Source of the DNA: an uncultured Rhodospirillaceae bacterium
GTDB lineage: Bacteria > Pseudomonadota > Alphaproteobacteria > Rhodospirillales > Magnetospirillaceae
Assembly (NCBI GenBank): GCA_937887565.1
Contig: CALABS010000061.1
Coordinates: forward strand, 1 to 64,000
Length of the DNA: 64,000 bases
Direction: 5' to 3'
Both the position numbers and the translations under genes were made by a program. This document shows, piece by piece, positions 54,349 to 63,448 of the stretch. Within the stretch, counting starts at the first letter, position 1. Each line of letters begins with the position of its first letter. The notes under the pieces are model-generated. The model had not been told where the DNA came from, did not search any database, and saw nothing but the letters and a program-made list of their open reading frames with translations.

Positions 54349-55203
54349 ATGCCCTCGCCCCGCTCGCTGTACCTCGCCATCGCCGGCCACGAGATCCACG
54401 TCACCGAATGGGGCGACCCGGCGGCGCCGGCGGTGGTGGCGTGGCACGGGCTGGCCCGCACCGGGCGCGACTTCGACACCCTCGCCGCCGCCCTGGCGCC
54501 GCGCTGGCGGGTGATCTGCCCCGACACCATCGGCCGCGGCCTGTCGTCGTGGTCCGCCGCCCCCGAGGCCGACTACACCCTGCCCGCCTATGCCGGCCAC
54601 ACCGTCGAGATGCTGGATCGGCTGGGCGTCGAGGGCTGCCGCTGGGTGGGGACTTCCATGGGCGGCGCGCTGGGGATGGTCGCGGCGGCGGGGCCGCTGA
54701 AGGGCCGGATCGAGCGGCTGGTGCTCAACGACATCGGCCCCAGCCTCAACCCGGCGGCGGTCGAGCGCATCCGCGCCTATGTCGGCATCCTGCCCGACTT
54801 CGCCACGATGGCCGAATTCGAGACCTTCGTGCGGATGGTCTACCAGCCCTTCGGCGCCCTGACCGGCGCCGAGTGGCGGCATCTGGCCGAGACCTCGGCA
54901 CGGCGGCGCGACGACGGCCGCGTCACCGTCCATTACGATCCCCGGGCGATGGAGGTCTTCGCCCGCCATGCCGACGCCACCGACCTGTGGGCGCTCTACG
55001 ACGCCGTCGACTGCCCGACCCTGGCCCTGCGCGGCGCCAACTCGGACCTGCTGCTGCCCGAGGTGTTCGCCGAGATGGGCGGGCGCGGCCCCAAGGCGCG
55101 CCTGGAAACCATCCCCGGCTGCGGCCACGCCCCGGCGCTGAACACGCCCGCGCAGATCGCGCTGGTGGCAGAGTTCCTCGGCGTCCCCCTGCCCAGGGCG
55201 TGA
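54349..55203 (+). CDS. Alpha/beta hydrolase
   Basis: 284 residues. Nucleophile Ser in GTSMGGAL (about 101-108), oxyanion HG in WHGLARTGRDF, and catalytic His in GCGHAPALNTPAQ (about 263). Belongs to the broad hydrolase family with dienelactone, haloalkane and lipase-like members; substrate not deducible. GGAAAGG precedes the start. Divergent from gabD. Confidence 0.75.
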   Translation: MPSPRSLYLAIAGHEIHVTEWGDPAAPAVVAWHGLARTGRDFDTLAAALAPRWRVICPDTIGRGLSSWSAAPEADYTLPAYAGHTVEMLDRLGVEGCRWVGTSMGGALGMVAAAGPLKGRIERLVLNDIGPSLNPAAVERIRAYVGILPDFATMAEFETFVRMVYQPFGALTGAEWRHLAETSARRRDDGRVTVHYDPRAMEVFARHADATDLWALYDAVDCPTLALRGANSDLLLPEVFAEMGGRGPKARLETIPGCGHAPALNTPAQIALVAEFLGVPLPRA

Positions 55204-55239
55204 CCGGAAGGCCCGCCCCGATCCGTTGAGAAAGACGAT

Positions 55240-55287
55240 CATTTCCCGCCGTTGCCGAGCATATCCCGCCGTGTTACTCCTAACACG
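55240..55287. promoter_or_regulatory. Direct and inverted repeats before the tRNA-like element
   Basis: CATTTCCCGCCGT (55240-55252) and CATATCCCGCCGT (55260-55272) are direct repeats 20 bases apart, and the second runs into a perfect inverted repeat CGTGTTA-CTCC-TAACACG (55270-55287). This has the look of an operator. Confidence 0.45.
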
Positions 55288-55357
55288 TGGATCGCGGCTG
55301 TCGACCGTTTCCACATGGTGCCTTCTTCCATCTCCACTTTCGTGGGTAAGAAGGAAC

Positions 55358-55432
55358 GCGAGTATGGCCCAGAGGTAGGGTGCTGGTTTCTTCAAACCAG
55401 AGGCGCGGGTTCGATCCCCGCTATTCGCACCA
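55358..55432 (+). tRNA. tRNA-like gene with 8-nt anticodon loop
   Basis: A 75-base cloverleaf with encoded CCA. Acceptor GCGAGTA/TATTCGC (7 bp, one G-U), D arm GCCC-AGAGGTA-GGGT, anticodon stem CTGGT/ACCAG with an eight-base loop TTCTTCAA, variable AGGC, T arm GCGGG-TTCGATC-CCCGC, then ACCA. All stems pair. The loop is one base too long, so the anticodon is ambiguous: CUU (Lys), or a four-base CUUC. It does not look like a standard tRNA of this group and could be a decayed gene, an element-borne tRNA or a tRNA-like insertion site. Confidence 0.6.
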
Positions 55433-55538
55433 ACCGAGCTGGATCGGATAAGGGTTGCCGGGACGGTAACTCCGACTGATCCGTCAGCGTACTCCCGGCC
55501 GCTCGACGGACCGGGAGTATCGCTTTGGGGGCGTCGCG

Positions 55539-56924
55539 ATGCTGGTCAGCCTGCAATTCCCGATCGCCGATCTGCGCCCGTTCGTGACCGCGCCCACCAA
55601 CAGGCTGGGTGTGCCCGGGTGGCCGGATCCCACGCCATCGGACCAATTCGTCCGTGGCTTCGGCGTCATCCGGCCACGCCGGCTCGGCGGCTTTCAGGGA
55701 TGGATCAACGAAGACAAGGTCTGCATCGCCAAGCGGGCAATGACATTCGTCGACTTCCACCGGCTGGACCTCCCGTCCGCGAGGATCGCCTTCAAGCGGC
55801 TGTATTCCGACGGCGAATGCACCACCAAGTACGATGTCGGAATCCGGTTTCCTGGGAAGCGGATTTACGATCTTCATCTGCTCGTCGGCCGGATTCTCGA
55901 CCTGACGGTCGGATTCCGGGCTGGCAGGGCGGCCCGCCCCCTGCTCGCGGCGCGGGCACAACTGGCGGGCGCCTATCTGGCGGCGTCGACCCGCACATCC
56001 GACGGATTCACCCCCGACAGCGGCTGGATCAAGGCCGGCCGTCCCCTGGTCTTCTCCGAATCCGACCGTGAGGCGCCCACGATTCCCCACTTCGCGACGC
56101 GGGTGGACCTATGGCCCCAATGGTCGATCCGAATGGCCTTCTGGGAAGGATCCTACAAGGGCCAATCGCTCCCCATCTGGCATATCCATCACAACAACAA
56201 GGCTTTGGCACGCAATCTGCGCGCCAGCCTGACGCGGCTGCATGCCGAAATGGAATGCCTGAACGCGGTGCTGGATGCGATCGGAAACGGCCGGATCGCC
56301 GTAGATGAGCCACAGGTGGCCGAGCGGGTACAGCGCTATCTTTCCGACGCCATCACACGGGTGACCCGCACGCGGGAGAAGGGGCCGTTTGGCGAGGAGG
56401 CATGGCTTCAATTGGCGCGGCAAGTGGAGGAAAAATTACAGCCAGGCCGCTATGATGCGATCATGGCGAAATGCAACCTCTTCCGAAAGAATGTAAAAAA
56501 CAAAATTGCCATTTACACCCAGGCGATCGAGAAAGAGCGGTTCGGCGGCAGCATTAGTTTTGTGAACTGCGAGGTGACAATGAGCAACGATACATACAAC
56601 AACATCGGCGGCCAAGTCGGCGCCATGGGAAACAATGCCAAGGTCGAAAATTCGACCTTCAATCAGCTCATGATGGAGCAGATCGATCCCGGCCGGCTCG
56701 CCGAGGAGCTGAAGAAGTTGAAAGCGGCATTGTCCGCCATGACGCTCGATTCGGACCAAGCGATCGACCTGGTTCTGGTCGAACGCGCGGCCGATGCGGC
56801 GGAACGCCAGGACGTCGCCCAGGCGTCCGGCTTTCTCAAGCGGGTCGGCGGCTGGATGGCCGATGTGGCGAAGGATGTCGGGGCGGAGATCGCCGTCAAG
56901 CTGATCACCGGCGGGATGGGATAA
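55539..56924 (+). CDS. Unrecognised protein with Gly/Asn-rich conflict-type motif
   Basis: 461 residues with no close family known to me. N-terminal 140 residues are globular with mixed alpha/beta character; 220-340 is helical; 340-375 has lower-GC, Lys/Asn-rich codons (KNVKNKIAIYTQAIEKERF); then NDTYNNIGGQVGAMGNNAKVENSTFNQ (about 349-375), resembling NxxGQVGAxGxNAxxxxxTFxQ segments I associate with bacterial conflict or effector-associated proteins; a C-terminal helical bundle ends in a Gly-rich tail. No signal peptide or membrane helix. Codon use at 56440-56640 differs from its neighbours, a sign of transfer. GGGGG precedes the ATG. Function unknown. Confidence 0.75.
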   Translation: MLVSLQFPIADLRPFVTAPTNRLGVPGWPDPTPSDQFVRGFGVIRPRRLGGFQGWINEDKVCIAKRAMTFVDFHRLDLPSARIAFKRLYSDGECTTKYDVGIRFPGKRIYDLHLLVGRILDLTVGFRAGRAARPLLAARAQLAGAYLAASTRTSDGFTPDSGWIKAGRPLVFSESDREAPTIPHFATRVDLWPQWSIRMAFWEGSYKGQSLPIWHIHHNNKALARNLRASLTRLHAEMECLNAVLDAIGNGRIAVDEPQVAERVQRYLSDAITRVTRTREKGPFGEEAWLQLARQVEEKLQPGRYDAIMAKCNLFRKNVKNKIAIYTQAIEKERFGGSISFVNCEVTMSNDTYNNIGGQVGAMGNNAKVENSTFNQLMMEQIDPGRLAEELKKLKAALSAMTLDSDQAIDLVLVERAADAAERQDVAQASGFLKRVGGWMADVAKDVGAEIAVKLITGGMG

Positions 56925-56952
56925 GCCGTCCTGGTGCCGGTGCGTGCCCTTG

Positions 56953-58272
56953 CTACTCGCCGCCCCGCCGCAGATCCCTGACCCGCACCGCCTTGCCCTG
57001 GCTGCGCGGGATCTCGCCGGGCAGGCGGACCAGGACCTCGCAGGAAACGCCGACCATGGATTTGATGTGGTGGCGGATTTTGTTGGCCTGGTATTCGCGC
57101 TCGCTCTCGCCGCGCGCCTGGTCGGCCTCGACCTCGACGGTCAGGTGGTCCAGCGAGCCCTGGCGGCTGATCACCAGCTGGTAGTGCGGCGCGATGCCGG
57201 GGAAACCCACCAGCACCGCCTCGATCTGGCTGGGATAGACGTTGACGCCCCGGATGATCAACATGTCGTCGTTGCGGCCGGTGACGCGCAGGATGCGCAG
57301 ATGGGTGCGGCCGCAGGCGCAGGGCTCGTCGGTCAGCCGCGTGATGTCGCGGGTGCGATAGCGCACCATGGGCAGCGCTTCCTTGGTCAGGCTGGTGATG
57401 ACCAGCTCGCCCTCGGCGCCCATGGGCAGCGGCTCCAGCGTCTCGGGGTCGACCACCTCGAACAGGAAGTGGTCCTCCCAGCCGTGCAGACCGACCCGCA
57501 GGTGGCATTCCATGGCGACGCCGGGGCCGATGATCTCGGACAAGCCGTAGGAATCCACCGACGCGATGCCCAGGCGGCGGTCCAGCTCGTCGCGCATGGT
57601 CTCGGACCACGGCTCGGCGCCGAACACGCCCAGGCGCAGGCTCGAGGCCACCAGGTCGACGCCGGTCTTTTCCGCCACCTCGGCGATGTTGAGCGCGTAG
57701 GACGGCGTCGACACCAGGACGTTGGCGCCGAAATCCACCATCAGGGCGGTCTGGCGCTCGGTCTGGCCGCCCGACATCGGGGTCACCGTGCAGCCCAGCC
57801 GCTCGGCGCCGTAATGGAAGCCCAGACCGCCGGTGAACAGGCCGTAGCCCAGCGCGTTGTGGACGACGTCGCCCGGCCGCGCCCCGGCGCAGGCCAGCGC
57901 CCGGGCCATGATGCCGGCCCAGGTGTCGATGTCGGCCTGGGTGTAGCCCACCACCGTCGGCTTGCCCGTGGTCCCCGAGCTGGCGTGCAGGCGAACAATC
58001 CGCTCGCGCGGGACCGCGAACATGCCGAAGGGGTAGTTGTCGCGCAGGTCGGTCTTGACCGTGAACGGGAAGCGGGCCAGGTCGGCCAGCGAGGTCAGGT
58101 CGTCGGGCTTCACGCCGGCCTCGTCGAAGGCGGCGCGGTAATGGCGCACATTGGCGTAGGCGTGGGCCAGCGAGGATTTCAGGCGCTCCAACTGCAGCGC
58201 CGCCAGCGCCTCGCGGTCCATGCGCTCGATCTCGGGCTGGAACATCCAGTTGTCGGCCGCCACCGCCGTCAT
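56953..58272 (-). CDS. paaK: Phenylacetate-CoA ligase
   Basis: 439 residues (E. coli PaaK 437). Forms phenylacetyl-CoA from phenylacetate, CoA and ATP. LHASSGTTGKPTVVGYT (about 96-112) is the P-loop, DSYGLSEIIGPGVAMEC the adenylate region, VRYRTRDIT, GRNDDMLIIRGVNVYPSQIE, and the C-terminal lysine in PRSQGKAVRVRDLRR. ATG at 58272 with AGGGGAAG upstream. Its route probably connects with iorAB: arylpyruvates to arylacetyl-CoA. Divergent from the unknown gene at 58421. Confidence 0.93.
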   Translation of the reverse strand: MTAVAADNWMFQPEIERMDREALAALQLERLKSSLAHAYANVRHYRAAFDEAGVKPDDLTSLADLARFPFTVKTDLRDNYPFGMFAVPRERIVRLHASSGTTGKPTVVGYTQADIDTWAGIMARALACAGARPGDVVHNALGYGLFTGGLGFHYGAERLGCTVTPMSGGQTERQTALMVDFGANVLVSTPSYALNIAEVAEKTGVDLVASSLRLGVFGAEPWSETMRDELDRRLGIASVDSYGLSEIIGPGVAMECHLRVGLHGWEDHFLFEVVDPETLEPLPMGAEGELVITSLTKEALPMVRYRTRDITRLTDEPCACGRTHLRILRVTGRNDDMLIIRGVNVYPSQIEAVLVGFPGIAPHYQLVISRQGSLDHLTVEVEADQARGESEREYQANKIRHHIKSMVGVSCEVLVRLPGEIPRSQGKAVRVRDLRRGGE

Positions 58273-58420
58273 CTTCCCCTCTCCCTTTGCCCCGGGTCTG
58301 TTGCCCACTCGGATGGGGCGGTTTAAGCCATTATGGCGGCCAGGGCAATGGACGGCTGCGACTTGCCGACCGCCGACGGATGGGGTATCACCGTCAGGCA
58401 CAACCTTTCAGCGGCCTTCC

Positions 58421-59347
58421 ATGAAGTTCATCCGCCCGGAATTGAATGACGGTGTCGCCGCCCTGCGGCGGGGCGACGGCCCGTGGACGCCCGACCGCTG
58501 CCGGGCGGTGGGCGACAATTGCTGTTACGAACGGAATGTGTCGCCCGACCGGCAGGCCCATTTCGAATCCTTCTCCATGGCCGGCGGCGGCTTGGTGGCC
58601 GAGGCCGACGAGTATTTCGACGAAAGCGTCCAGGGCCTGGCGCGCGACCACGCTCCGTCGACCTTCGAGCCCATGAACGACGCCGCGCTGATGCCGGCGG
58701 GGATCGAGCGCAACCAGCTCATCGTCCGGGTCGAGCGCATCGACGGCGTCCTCAACACGCTGGGCCATGACACCCCCGACGAAATGAGGAAGGCCGTCGG
58801 GAAGATCGCCGACGCCCTGTGGGGCCGGACACCGGCGGTCCTGGAGCCGCTGCTGCGGGTGATGAACGCCTATCCCGGCGCCCGCCCCGCCTTCGGCTGC
58901 TTCCGCTCCGAGGTCGCCTCGGACGTCGGCGACAACGGCAACTGGCTGCCGCGCCTGCGCGCCCGGCTGGGGCTGGGGCATTTCGACCTCAAGCCCGGCG
59001 ACATCGGCTGCTTCGCCCTGATGACCTACACCGTCGGCGAGGTGTTCGACCAGGCCCGGGTGGCGCGGCCCTTCGCCAAGCCGACCGTACTCGAATCCCA
59101 GGCCAGCCCGTTCTTCTTTCCGGCCCCGCCCTCATCGGCGGAGGGATTCGCCGCCGACCTCGAACCCGCCCCCGACCGAAAATCCGTTCGCGAATTCCTG
59201 CACGTTCGCATAACCTACGACATCCGGCATCTGGCGAAGGTCACCGTCCTTGACGGCCCCACCGCCGATCCCGACATCGACCACATCCGCGGCAGCCATT
59301 TCGCGCGCCTGCGGGCACACTGGCCGGACACGCCGACCGCATGCTGA
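58421..59347 (+). CDS. Unrecognised protein of 308 residues
   Basis: No family recognised. Soluble, Cys-containing N-terminus (DNCCYERN), mixed alpha/beta with Pro-rich PAPPSSAEGFAADLEPAPD near 245-263, and a C-terminal ITYDIRHLAKVTVLDGPTADPDID. Start ATG at 58421 assumed; the open frame continues upstream. It overlaps the next gene by seven bases (ATGCTGA), so both are likely made together. Normal high-GC codon use, so resident. Confidence 0.7.
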   Translation: MKFIRPELNDGVAALRRGDGPWTPDRCRAVGDNCCYERNVSPDRQAHFESFSMAGGGLVAEADEYFDESVQGLARDHAPSTFEPMNDAALMPAGIERNQLIVRVERIDGVLNTLGHDTPDEMRKAVGKIADALWGRTPAVLEPLLRVMNAYPGARPAFGCFRSEVASDVGDNGNWLPRLRARLGLGHFDLKPGDIGCFALMTYTVGEVFDQARVARPFAKPTVLESQASPFFFPAPPSSAEGFAADLEPAPDRKSVREFLHVRITYDIRHLAKVTVLDGPTADPDIDHIRGSHFARLRAHWPDTPTAC

Positions 59348-61422
59348 CCACCCACCGCCATCCCTGGCTCGACGCCCTGACCGCAGACCCCGCCGGACAG
59401 GTGCGGGCGCTGGTGCTCGGCCATCCCTTCGGGCCCGCCGAGGCCCAGGATGCCGCCGCCACCATGATGTTCGGCATCCCGGCGTCCGACCCCGCCCATG
59501 CCGCCCTCGACCAAGGATGCCTGACCGTCCTCAAGGATCTCGCCCGCGACCTGCGCGCCTCGAACCGGATCGGCCGCGCGGCCCTGGCGCTGCACCGGCT
59601 GCTGGGGGTGGTCCAGCGGCTGCGGCCGACCGCCACCGCCCGCGACCTCCACGCCCGCTACCCGTTCTGGTTCAACACCTTCGAAACCGCCATCGTCGAC
59701 CGCAACCTGGACCTGCGGCGGGAATACTGGCGGACCCTGGCGCTGACCCAGTCCTTCGACACCGGCGGCCGCCGCCTGCTGCCGCTGTGGCAGGACATCT
59801 GCGGCGAGGCGGGGCCGGCCGGGCGCTACGATCCGTCCTACCAGGACGTGGGCGAGTTGGGCATCCGCAAGCTGCCGTTGGGGGCCGAGGACAGCTCGAA
59901 CGAGGAGGCCATGTGCCACGCCCTGGCGCGGTGGGCGATCCGGCAGCGCCCCGCCAGGGCCGAGTTCCTGGCCCGCTGGGACGAGATCCAGGAGTTCTAT
60001 CCCCGCGCCCTCGACTTCTGGCCGCCGCTGGTGGTGGACGTCGTCGCCGCCGTGATGGCCGAATTGAAGCATTCCTTCGCCGCCGCCCAATGGTGGCTGG
60101 AGGACGTCGAGGAACCGGAACCCGACCCCCGCAAACGCCAGGCCGATGTCCCGTGGCGGTCGGTGCGCGTCCCGGCGAGGACGGAGCACGAGGGCATCCT
60201 GGACGACATCGCCCGGCCGCTGGCCGCGCTGCGGCCGCGCATCGACGCCCTGATGACCGGGCATCGCCGCTATGCTGACTCCACCGGCGACGTCTATTAT
60301 CTGGTGCGGACGGCCTGCAAGGTCGGCAGCCGCCTGCTCGATGCCAACCCGGCCGAGAGGGCGGAGCGGGGCCGGGTGGCGGTCGACCTCGCCAAGATCG
60401 CGCTCGATTACGATCCGACCAACCATTTCGCCTGGGCCCTGTGGCGCAACGCCCTGGCCGCCGGCGGCGCCACCCTGGCCGCCGAATCGGTCGGCTGGGA
60501 GGCCATCCGCCGCTTCCCCGAGAACCAGCAGTGGCCCAACCAGCTCGCCACCCTGCTGACGGATCTGGGGCGGCCGGACGAAGCGGCCCGGCTGCTGCGC
60601 TGGACCATGGAAACCTTCCCGACCGATCCGGTCTGCCGATGCCAGCTGGCGACCCTGTTGGCCGACGTGTTCAGCAAACCCGACGAGGCGGCGCGGCTGC
60701 TGCACGAGACGATCGCAGCCTCGCCCGACCACCCCCATGCCTATACCCAGCTCGCCACTCTGCTGGCGGCCCGCCTCGACGACGTTGCCGGCGCATTGGC
60801 GGTGCTCGAAGCACTTTTCGCTCGCGACTACGGAGAAGGACCGGCTCGCCCGCTCCACGAGCAACTGCGCGCCGGCCGCATCCCGAAGGGGGGCAAGACC
60901 CATCGCGCCGCCCCGCACGTCGATACCTCCGGCGTTCCGGCGCCCTTCGCCACCGCTTGGCTGCGGCGCGGGTTGTTCCGGGTCGAGACCGCCGCCTCGG
61001 CGGAGGAGCGTGACGCGGCGATGGCCGAACTGAAGACCCTTCTCGAGGCCGACGGCGGCTCGGCCTATGGCCGCTATGTCGCCGAACGGGTGGGGCTGGC
61101 CCCGTCCGCCCCCACCTCGCCCGGCGGCTTCGCCATGGCCTTCGACCGCGCCGCCCGGGCCCGGGATGCCGGCGCGATCGAGGCGCTGGCGCCGCAGGCC
61201 CAGGGTATCGACGCCCTCACCGTCCGCGCCGCCTTGGCGGTGGTCCACGGCCGAGGCGGTTTCCCGCTGCCCGAGGCCGCCAATGACAGCGATCCCGGCG
61301 CCTCCGCCCACCGCTTCGCGATGCTGGCCGGCCCCGTCGCCGCCGGTCCGGCGGCCCTGCGCCTGCTGTCCGATTTCGCGGCCTCGGGCCTTTCGCTGGC
61401 GCCGCTGTCCCTGGCCTCCTGA
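59341..61422 (+). CDS. TPR-containing protein of unknown function
   Basis: 693 residues. Residues 1-330 are helical without a known domain; about 335-505 carries TPR-like repeats (A..L.P.N..A...L....G....A....W.A....P). The C-terminal part is Ala-rich helical. No signal or membrane segment. Its start lies inside the end of the preceding gene, implying a functional pair. Normal high-GC codon use. Confidence 0.7.
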   Translation: MLTTHRHPWLDALTADPAGQVRALVLGHPFGPAEAQDAAATMMFGIPASDPAHAALDQGCLTVLKDLARDLRASNRIGRAALALHRLLGVVQRLRPTATARDLHARYPFWFNTFETAIVDRNLDLRREYWRTLALTQSFDTGGRRLLPLWQDICGEAGPAGRYDPSYQDVGELGIRKLPLGAEDSSNEEAMCHALARWAIRQRPARAEFLARWDEIQEFYPRALDFWPPLVVDVVAAVMAELKHSFAAAQWWLEDVEEPEPDPRKRQADVPWRSVRVPARTEHEGILDDIARPLAALRPRIDALMTGHRRYADSTGDVYYLVRTACKVGSRLLDANPAERAERGRVAVDLAKIALDYDPTNHFAWALWRNALAAGGATLAAESVGWEAIRRFPENQQWPNQLATLLTDLGRPDEAARLLRWTMETFPTDPVCRCQLATLLADVFSKPDEAARLLHETIAASPDHPHAYTQLATLLAARLDDVAGALAVLEALFARDYGEGPARPLHEQLRAGRIPKGGKTHRAAPHVDTSGVPAPFATAWLRRGLFRVETAASAEERDAAMAELKTLLEADGGSAYGRYVAERVGLAPSAPTSPGGFAMAFDRAARARDAGAIEALAPQAQGIDALTVRAALAVVHGRGGFPLPEAANDSDPGASAHRFAMLAGPVAAGPAALRLLSDFAASGLSLAPLSLAS

Positions 61423-61556
61423 GGGCCGTTCCCCGCTGTCTTGCCGAACGTCAAGGCCCTTCCAGCCCCGACCCGGTTGATGATAGGTTCTACCCCTTTG
61501 CGGGGGGCGGGGTTCCCCGCGACACCAATATCCCCCGAGGAAGCGAGGAGTTCTTA

Positions 61557-63443
61557 ATGTCCGCTGCCGCTCAGGCGAAGCCCAACAGCCGCCTGCTTCT
61601 TTCCGGCAACGATGCCATCGCGCGCGGTGTGTGGGAGGCGGGCTGCCAGGTGGCCGCCGCCTACCCGGGCACCCCCTCCACTGAGATCCTGGAGGCGCTG
61701 TCCGCTTATCCCGACCTGTATTCCGAATGGTCGGTGAACGAGAAGGTGTCCATGGAGGTGGCCATCGGCGCCTCCATGTCCGGCGCCCGCGCCTTCTGCG
61801 CCATGAAGCATGTGGGCATGAACGTCGCCTCCGACGCCTTCATGACCCAGACGCTGTGCGGCGTGGTGGGCGGCCTGGTGATCGCCGTGGCCGACGACGT
61901 CGGCCTGTCGTCGTCGCAGAACGAGCAGGACTCCCGCTTCTGGGGCCGTTTCGGCCACGTGCCCATCCTCGAACCGGCGGATTCGCAGGAAGCCTACGAG
62001 ATGGCGCAATACGCCTTCGAGCTGTCCGAGGCCGAGAACACCCCGGTCATCATCCGCCTGACCACCCGCGTCTGCCACGTCAAGGCGCTGGTCACCGTCG
62101 GCGAGCGCCGGACCCGTCCCATCGGCGGCTTCCATCTCGACGCCCGCCGCTGGGTGATGACCCCGGCCAACGCCAAGGGCATGCTGCCCAAGCAGATGGA
62201 GCGCGAGGCCCGCCTGCGCGAAACCGCCGAGGGGTCCGCATGGAACCTGCTCGATGACGGCCGCGACCGCCGCATCGGCTTCGTGACCTCGGGGCCGGCC
62301 TATCAGCATGTGCGCGAGAGCTTCCCCGACGCGCCGGTCCTCAAGCTGGGCTTCACCCATCCGTTGCCGGTGGAGAAGGTGCGCGCCTTCAAGGATTCGG
62401 TCGATCGCCTGGTGGTGGTCGAGGAGACCGAACCGCTGATGGAGAACGAGCTCAGGGCCGCCGGCATGCTGGACGTCCACGGCAAGGACATCCTGCCGCG
62501 CCTGGGCGAGCTGCTGCCGTCGGTGCTGATCCCCGCCATCTTCCGCCTGCGCGGCGAGGAGCCGCCGCCGGCCAGCACCTATCCGAAGATCGATCCGTTC
62601 CCGCGCCCGCCGACCATGTGCGCGGCCTGCCCGCATATGGGCGTCTATTACTGCCTGAACCGGCTGCGCAGGAAGGTGCAGATCTCGGGCGACATCGGCT
62701 GCTACACCCTGGGCGCCGGCACCCCCTGGAACGCGCTCGACACCACCATCTCCATGGGCGCCTCCATGGGCATCGCGCTGGGCATGGACAAGGCGCGCTC
62801 CGAGGAGACCAAGGACAAGGCGGTGATCAGCGTCATCGGCGATTCCACCTTCCTGCACATGGGCATGCAGGGGATGTTGGACATCGTCTACAACCGAGGC
62901 AACGTCACCACCCTGCTGCTCGACAACCGCTCGACCGGCATGACCGGCGGCCAGCACCATGCCGGCACCGGCAAGGACCTGCACGGCAACGAGGCGCCGC
63001 GCGTCGATTTCGCCCGCCTGGTCGAGGCGCTGGGGGTCAAGCCCGAGCGCATCAAGGTGGTCGATCCCTACAAGCTGCCGGTGATGTTCAAGGCCATCAA
63101 GGACGAGATCGCCGTCCCCGAGCCCAGCGTCATCATCACCAACCAGCCCTGCGTGCTGTCCGAGTTCTATTCCAAGCTCAAGCCCTACACGGTGATCGAC
63201 GATGCCTGTACCGGCTGCGGCAACTGCATCAACGTCGGCTGCCCGGCGATCACCGTCAAGCGCACCGCCAAGGAGGTCCGCAAGACCGGCGTCGAGGCCG
63301 AGCTGAAATTCGTGCAGATCGACACCGCCATGTGCACGGGCTGCCACATGTGCGTGGATTCCTGCGGGCCCAAGGCCATCGTCACCCAGGACCGCACCAT
63401 CGCCGAATGTGCCGCCGTGTCCGGCGGCTGCGGAGGACACTGA
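61557..63443 (+). CDS. iorA: Indolepyruvate ferredoxin oxidoreductase, alpha subunit
   Basis: 628 residues. N-terminal oxidoreductase domain (AAAYPGTPSTEILEALS), TPP domain with ISGDIGCYTLGAGTPWNALDT...GDSTFLHMGMQG and DNRSTGMTGGQHHAG, and a C-terminal 2[4Fe-4S] domain with CTGCGNCINVGCP and CTGCHMCVDSCGP. Catalyses CoA-dependent decarboxylation of arylpyruvates (indolepyruvate, phenylpyruvate) to arylacetyl-CoA. GAGGAG precedes the ATG. iorB follows five bases after its stop. Confidence 0.95.
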   Translation: MSAAAQAKPNSRLLLSGNDAIARGVWEAGCQVAAAYPGTPSTEILEALSAYPDLYSEWSVNEKVSMEVAIGASMSGARAFCAMKHVGMNVASDAFMTQTLCGVVGGLVIAVADDVGLSSSQNEQDSRFWGRFGHVPILEPADSQEAYEMAQYAFELSEAENTPVIIRLTTRVCHVKALVTVGERRTRPIGGFHLDARRWVMTPANAKGMLPKQMEREARLRETAEGSAWNLLDDGRDRRIGFVTSGPAYQHVRESFPDAPVLKLGFTHPLPVEKVRAFKDSVDRLVVVEETEPLMENELRAAGMLDVHGKDILPRLGELLPSVLIPAIFRLRGEEPPPASTYPKIDPFPRPPTMCAACPHMGVYYCLNRLRRKVQISGDIGCYTLGAGTPWNALDTTISMGASMGIALGMDKARSEETKDKAVISVIGDSTFLHMGMQGMLDIVYNRGNVTTLLLDNRSTGMTGGQHHAGTGKDLHGNEAPRVDFARLVEALGVKPERIKVVDPYKLPVMFKAIKDEIAVPEPSVIITNQPCVLSEFYSKLKPYTVIDDACTGCGNCINVGCPAITVKRTAKEVRKTGVEAELKFVQIDTAMCTGCHMCVDSCGPKAIVTQDRTIAECAAVSGGCGGH

Positions 63444-63448
63444 ACGTC

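Noticed and set aside
55358..55432. Selenocysteine tRNA
   Set aside because: Although UCA can be read in the loop, the element lacks the long variable arm and extended acceptor of tRNA-Sec.
61508..61521. Hairpin GCGGGG-TT-CCCCGC upstream of iorA as a riboswitch or terminator
   Set aside because: The loop is too short and there is no T run or conserved leader; probably chance in GC-rich DNA.
61554..63440. A 628-codon open frame antisense to iorA
   Set aside because: Mirror of a clear oxidoreductase with cysteine cluster motifs; the antisense product has no recognisable feature.
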